Source: Candidatus Poseidoniaceae archaeon (GTDB taxonomy: Archaea; Thermoplasmatota; Poseidoniia; Poseidoniales; Poseidoniaceae). Taken from it: a DNA stretch of 9,288 nt. The DNA lies in NCBI GenBank assembly GCA_013329355.1, contig DUKK01000012.1, positions 1 through 9,288 of the forward strand, read 5' to 3'. A model generated the notes under the pieces. The model saw only the letters and a program-made list of their open reading frames with translations. It did no database searches and was not told where the DNA came from. The position numbers and the translations under genes are program-made. The first letter of the stretch is position 1. Every line of letters begins with the position of its first letter. Positions 7,093 through 9,288 of this stretch are shown in pieces.

Positions 7093-7465
7093 CAATAATG
7101 AATCTATTTTCAGAATGGCGCTTCTCTAACTTAAGAGACGGAGATGCTGCCTTTATTGCCGCTTCCATAGCAGTAATTATTGCAGCCGTATCCGTCGAAC
7201 CACAGGTAAAGCAATCAATCGATAGCCACCCTTTTTGGGAGTAACAGTGAGCTGTTAAATGACTCTCATCCAATAACACTACTGCGGCAAATCCCGGTGG
7301 CGAGGTTGCGCCATCAAACTCTTCAATGTGGGAATGCACGCGCAATGCAGTGCTCTCATCAATTACCCTATTCATCAGGTTAATCATCCAATCTGCAGCA
7401 TTGTCAACGGTTGGGAAAAATCCGGTGTAATCAACCATAATGTGCATCCCGTGTGAGTTTTGCAC
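7088..7465 (-). CDS. speD: SpeD-family pyruvoyl decarboxylase (AdoMet decarboxylase homolog, possibly arginine/ornithine decarboxylase)
   Basis: The 125-residue protein has the length and motifs of short prokaryotic SpeD, a proenzyme that cleaves itself between Glu67 and Ser68 to make a pyruvoyl cofactor. Seen: HGMHIMVDYTG near the start (family GKHLxxDLYG), DESHLTAH with Ser68, His73, and FTCG with Cys88. These match Thermotoga Ser63, His68 and Cys83 at a constant offset of 5. The family HTWPE is HCYSQ here, so Trp70 and Glu72, which as I recall contact the AdoMet adenine and ribose, are Tyr75 and Gln77. Canonical SpeD supplies aminopropyl groups; SpeD homologs that decarboxylate arginine or ornithine have been reported in bacteria and archaea, and lying between an agmatinase and a DHS-like gene fits that option. 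Start is GTG 7465, 3 nt after the agmatinase stop, with GGGGTGG 6 nt upstream; ATG 7447 would cut the N-terminal strand. Family certain, substrate open. Confidence 0.88.
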   Translation of the reverse strand: MQNSHGMHIMVDYTGFFPTVDNAADWMINLMNRVIDESTALRVHSHIEEFDGATSPPGFAAVVLLDESHLTAHCYSQKGWLSIDCFTCGSTDTAAIITAMEAAIKAASPSLKLEKRHSENRFIIG

Positions 7466-7468
7466 AAT

Positions 7469-8491
7469 TCACCACCCCTTAATATGCCATTGTCCACTAT
7501 TCCGGTTATTGATATGATGTACTATACCTTTTGTTGCCAGCATTGCCGCGGTAAATTGAGTTAATGGTGTGATGTCTTGTGGCACTATCTCGTTGATATC
7601 CATCCCGATAACCCTGGCATTTTCAGCCGAAAAGACTGCTTCGATTGTTTCAACCGCTTGCCAAAAACTCAACCCGCCGGGCACGGGTGTCCCTGTAGCA
7701 GGAACAAGTCCGCCGTCAAGTCCATCAATATCAATAGTGAGATAGATTGGTCCCTCGATGGCTCTTAAGGTATCCAACCATTGCTGCCATTTACTTGTGC
7801 TGCGGAGGGTTTCTGCGGCGAAAAATGTGGTAACTTTATCATCGTTCATTATGCGCTCATATTCCTCTTTAGAAAATGCTCTAATTCCTACCTGATAGAG
7901 GTGTTTTAATCCGTATTCCATAGCCCGAGTAACTGAGCAAGCATGCGAAAATGGCTCACCACCTAACTCTTCTCGCAAATCTGCATGAGCATCGATTTGA
8001 ACTAGGTTTAGATTGCTAAAATCTCCTGCAATCACTGGATGGTTGGTAAGTGACTTCATAATTGCTGGCAGCATTCCGTGTTCGCCACCAAGAATTACCG
8101 GGAACGCGTCGCCTGTTTGCCACGTGGCGAGGTATGTCGCAATGTTGGCTAATTGCTGATGTAAATTTTTACCCGCTCCGTCCCAAGGCGGGGCCGTGAA
8201 TATGTTGTAACCTGCGGGCAACTCGTCTCCTATTATCGGGTCAAATAATTCTACTTGTCCACTAGCTTCGATACAAGATGCTGGTCCGTCGATCGTGCCT
8301 TGCCCATATGATGTTGTGAGTTCATAAGGAACCTGAAGGACTACAACATCCGGATTATCAGATTCTCCTCGTAAACCAAGAAAGTTGCCCTCAATGAACT
8401 CGTCTGCCACGAACCTTGGCAGGTTGTTGTGGTATTGAGGGTTTGGTGTAGTATTATGGCGATTATTTTCCGGATAACAGTAGAAAATCAT
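7469..8491 (-). CDS. speB: Agmatinase-family ureohydrolase
   Basis: The 340-residue protein is a manganese ureohydrolase of the arginase/agmatinase family. All six metal ligands are visible: His138 in GGEHG, Asp167/His169/Asp171 in DAHAD, and Asp254/Asp256 in DIDGLD. The DGP at 68-70 and TGTPVPGGLS at 266-275 are agmatinase-type signatures. It should release urea from agmatine to give putrescine, or from N1-aminopropylagmatine to give spermidine; guanidinobutyrase cannot be excluded. It heads the cassette and its stop TGA lies inside the ribosome site of the SpeD gene. ATG 8491 is chosen because GGTGA lies 5 nt upstream and a TATA box about 43 nt upstream. A longer frame back to 8659 would run through the promoter and the divergent gene and adds a low-complexity, non-homologous 56 residues. 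The N-terminal VPYELTTSYGQG has Glu where VPYD is usual. Confidence 0.92.
   Translation of the reverse strand: MIFYCYPENNRHNTTPNPQYHNNLPRFVADEFIEGNFLGLRGESDNPDVVVLQVPYELTTSYGQGTIDGPASCIEASGQVELFDPIIGDELPAGYNIFTAPPWDGAGKNLHQQLANIATYLATWQTGDAFPVILGGEHGMLPAIMKSLTNHPVIAGDFSNLNLVQIDAHADLREELGGEPFSHACSVTRAMEYGLKHLYQVGIRAFSKEEYERIMNDDKVTTFFAAETLRSTSKWQQWLDTLRAIEGPIYLTIDIDGLDGGLVPATGTPVPGGLSFWQAVETIEAVFSAENARVIGMDINEIVPQDITPLTQFTAAMLATKGIVHHINNRNSGQWHIKGW
7472..7478 (-). promoter_or_regulatory. Ribosome site GGGGTGG for the GTG-started SpeD gene
   Basis: The minus strand reads AAGGGGTGGTGAATTGTG. GGGGTGG lies 6 nt before the GTG at 7465 and overlaps the final Trp codon of the agmatinase, next to its TGA. 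This supports the GTG start over the in-frame ATG at 7447 and points to translational coupling. Confidence 0.5.
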
Positions 8492-8496
8492 CTTTT

Positions 8497-8501
8497 TCAC
8501 C
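8497..8501 (-). promoter_or_regulatory. GGTGA ribosome site of the agmatinase gene
   Basis: The minus strand reads GGTGAAAAAGATG, giving a 5 nt spacer to the ATG at 8491. It fixes the true start of the agmatinase and lies in an approximately 18 nt leader predicted from the palindromic TATA box. Confidence 0.65.
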
Positions 8502-8529
8502 GATGATTTAATATGGGTCGCTACACAAT

Positions 8530-8539
8530 AGTATATACT
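8530..8539. promoter_or_regulatory. Palindromic TATA box shared by divergent genes
   Basis: AGTATATACT is its own reverse complement and sits between the minus-strand agmatinase (ATG about 43 nt away) and the plus-strand small gene (ATG about 48 nt away). Initiation about 25 nt on each side would give starts near 8509 (minus) and 8560 (plus), with leaders of roughly 18 and 23 nt. TATA-binding protein could therefore load in either direction. An additional weaker A/T stretch, TTTAATAT at 8507-8514, is also present. Confidence 0.55.
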
Positions 8540-8582
8540 GTTCTGGGACACAAAGTCCTTGCCGGGGGTTTCAAAGTTGGGA

Positions 8583-8999
8583 ATGACATTAGGAGAATTA
8601 ACCAAAGCAATACAACAGCATATCGACTTAGAAATGGATAGCGAAGTGGCCCAAGGCATGGCTGAACACGCTCTTGGATTTTTTGGTTTTTACAACAGAA
8701 TTATCGACAATGCTCTTGAGCCAACGGATAGAAATCTATTCTACATGTTCCAAGACTACAATTTGTTGACTACAGAGAGCGAGGAAACCACGCTATGGGA
8801 TGGTAGAGAATGGAGGATTCACTATTGGAAATTCAAACCCGACCTACGTGAAAGCGTTGAAGCATATATGCAACGTAGTAAGAAAACCGAGGAAATCGAT
8901 CCATTTGCCGATGTGTACTCAAGTGGCGACGCCGGGCAAATATGGACTAGAGAGAGCGAAAAGGTTGTCAATCCAAATGCATTTACGAGCGAGTGGTAA
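8583..8999 (+). CDS. Small conserved archaeal protein, possibly winged-helix (resembles DUF6015)
   Basis: The 138-residue protein is soluble and acidic, with no signal peptide. Residues 1-60 look helical; 50-82 (from DRNLFYMF through EETTLWDGREWRIHYW) look like a helix followed by a Trp-rich beta hairpin, the general shape of a winged-helix wing. The phrase LFYM..LLTTE.EETTL.DGREWR.HYW is one I associate from memory with the DUF6015 family of Thermoplasmatota; that link is not checked. It is divergent from the polyamine cassette and shares its promoter region, so regulation of the cassette is possible but only inferred. ATG 8583 is chosen; an in-frame TTG at 8559 would add eight residues and coincides with the predicted transcription start, so a leaderless TTG start is a remote alternative. 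The C-terminal third is charged and probably flexible. Confidence 0.8.
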   Translation: MTLGELTKAIQQHIDLEMDSEVAQGMAEHALGFFGFYNRIIDNALEPTDRNLFYMFQDYNLLTTESEETTLWDGREWRIHYWKFKPDLRESVEAYMQRSKKTEEIDPFADVYSSGDAGQIWTRESEKVVNPNAFTSEW

Positions 9000-9018
9000 T
9001 CGACATCTAAACCAAGCA

Positions 9019-9025
9019 TTTTTTT
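9019..9025 (+). terminator. T7 tract after the small divergent gene
   Basis: Seven T lie 20 nt past the TAA at 8997-8999, in the only gap before the next gene, with no strong hairpin before them. This fits an intrinsic archaeal T-tract terminator. It lies 22 nt before the carboxypeptidase ATG, for which I see no clear TATA box of its own, so termination may be partial. Confidence 0.4.
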
Positions 9026-9047
9026 CATAGAATTGGTAGGGGTTTAC

Positions 9048-9288
9048 ATGCGAGTCGCGGTCAGTCTGGTATTGTGTATGCTACTCGCTTTAGTTCCCGC
9101 TACCTATGTCCAAGCAGCACCATCTGATGACACCCAATGGCCAGGCGACCCAATCGATAGTCACGTTCACATGACTTGGGCAGCCATGACAATAGAAGTC
9201 AATGAGTGGGCTGACGATTATCCGGAGATTGTCGACCTAATGAGCGCAGGTGAGTCCGAACTGGGCCGAGCGCTTTGGGTAGTTAGAC
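9048..9288 (+). CDS. Secreted M14-type zinc carboxypeptidase, N-terminal fragment
   Basis: Only the first 80 codons are in the window. Residues 1-23 form a signal peptide (MRVAVS, then a Leu/Val/Ala core, cleavage near VQA|A or QAA|P), so the enzyme is exported. From residue about 42, TWAAMTIEVNEWADDYPEIVDLMSAGESELGRALWVVR follows in content the opening of M14 metallocarboxypeptidases (W/Y..M..EL..LA..YP.IV.L..IG.S.EGR.LW.L.I), which lies just before the zinc HxxE motif; that motif is past the right edge. Such enzymes remove C-terminal residues from peptides, in keeping with a protein-degrading marine heterotroph. A GGTAGGGG stretch lies 5 nt before the ATG as a modest ribosome site. Family call is fairly sure; activity cannot be judged from this fragment. 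Confidence 0.75.
   Translation, partial: MRVAVSLVLCMLLALVPATYVQAAPSDDTQWPGDPIDSHVHMTWAAMTIEVNEWADDYPEIVDLMSAGESELGRALWVVR

Noticed and set aside
8559..8582. TTG start adding eight residues to the small plus-strand protein
   Set aside because: ATG 8583 is in frame just downstream, and the extra codons fall at the predicted transcription start. A leaderless TTG start is possible but unlikely.
8492..8659. 56-residue N-terminal extension of the agmatinase frame
   Set aside because: It runs through the palindromic TATA box and into the divergent gene, has no ribosome site, and a good GGTGA site lies 5 nt before ATG 8491.
8822..9028. Minus-strand 68-residue frame and plus-strand 76-residue frame overlapping the small gene
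   Set aside because: Out-of-frame shadows of the 138-residue protein; no motif or start signal.
1..9288. Mobile elements, CRISPR, tRNA/rRNA, phage or defence genes
   Set aside because: I looked for cloverleaf ends, regular short repeats, transposase motifs and target duplications on both strands by eye and saw none; the repetitive DNA is triplet-coded protein repeat.

Overview
The window looks like a piece of a planktonic euryarchaeal genome, most likely Marine Group II/III (Poseidoniales-like, Thermoplasmatota). The grounds are archaeal TATA boxes, GGTGA-type Shine-Dalgarno sites that overlap the stop codon of the gene before, one apparently leaderless gene, a small protein resembling a family I remember from Thermoplasmatota, and a giant acidic secreted protein with a DxDGDG calcium-repeat tail. 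This assignment is inference; no rRNA or other taxonomic marker is present.

Layout. (1) Positions 1-5016, minus strand: one uninterrupted frame for a secreted protein of at least 1672 residues. It has a signal peptide, a helix-rich N-terminal half, a His/Asp-rich linker, a PKD-like WGDG domain, an EF-hand/dockerin-like loop, an Ig-like domain and thrombospondin-type-3 repeats. The gene runs off the left edge. (2) Positions 5068-6102, minus: a 344-residue membrane-anchored exported protein of unknown function. (3) Positions 6131-8491, minus: a tight three-gene polyamine cassette in the order agmatinase-family ureohydrolase (speB-like), short SpeD-family pyruvoyl decarboxylase, deoxyhypusine synthase-like protein. 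The genes lie 0-6 nt apart and are translationally coupled. (4) Positions 8492-8582: a divergent promoter region centred on a perfectly palindromic TATA box. (5) Positions 8583-8999, plus: a small conserved-looking archaeal protein, possibly winged-helix. (6) Positions 9048-9288, plus: the start of a secreted M14-type zinc carboxypeptidase, cut by the right edge.

The most interesting part is the cassette. The SpeD homolog keeps the pyruvoyl serine, the histidine and the cysteine. At the positions which, by my memory of the Thermotoga enzyme, contact AdoMet (Trp and Glu of HTWPE) it has Tyr and Gln. The DHS-like protein keeps the WGK lysine, but the residues matching four positions used for spermidine/NAD binding and catalysis in human DHS (D243, H288, D313, D316) are Asn, Asp, Tyr and Tyr. 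Together with an intact agmatinase-type enzyme, this suggests the cassette may run arginine -> agmatine -> putrescine -> a DHS-like aminobutyl transfer, rather than textbook AdoMet-dependent spermidine synthesis and hypusination. The canonical reading (AdoMetDC + aminopropylagmatine ureohydrolase + DHS) stays open.

There is no gene-free stretch longer than about 100 bases. I saw no tRNA, rRNA, CRISPR array, insertion sequence or phage gene.
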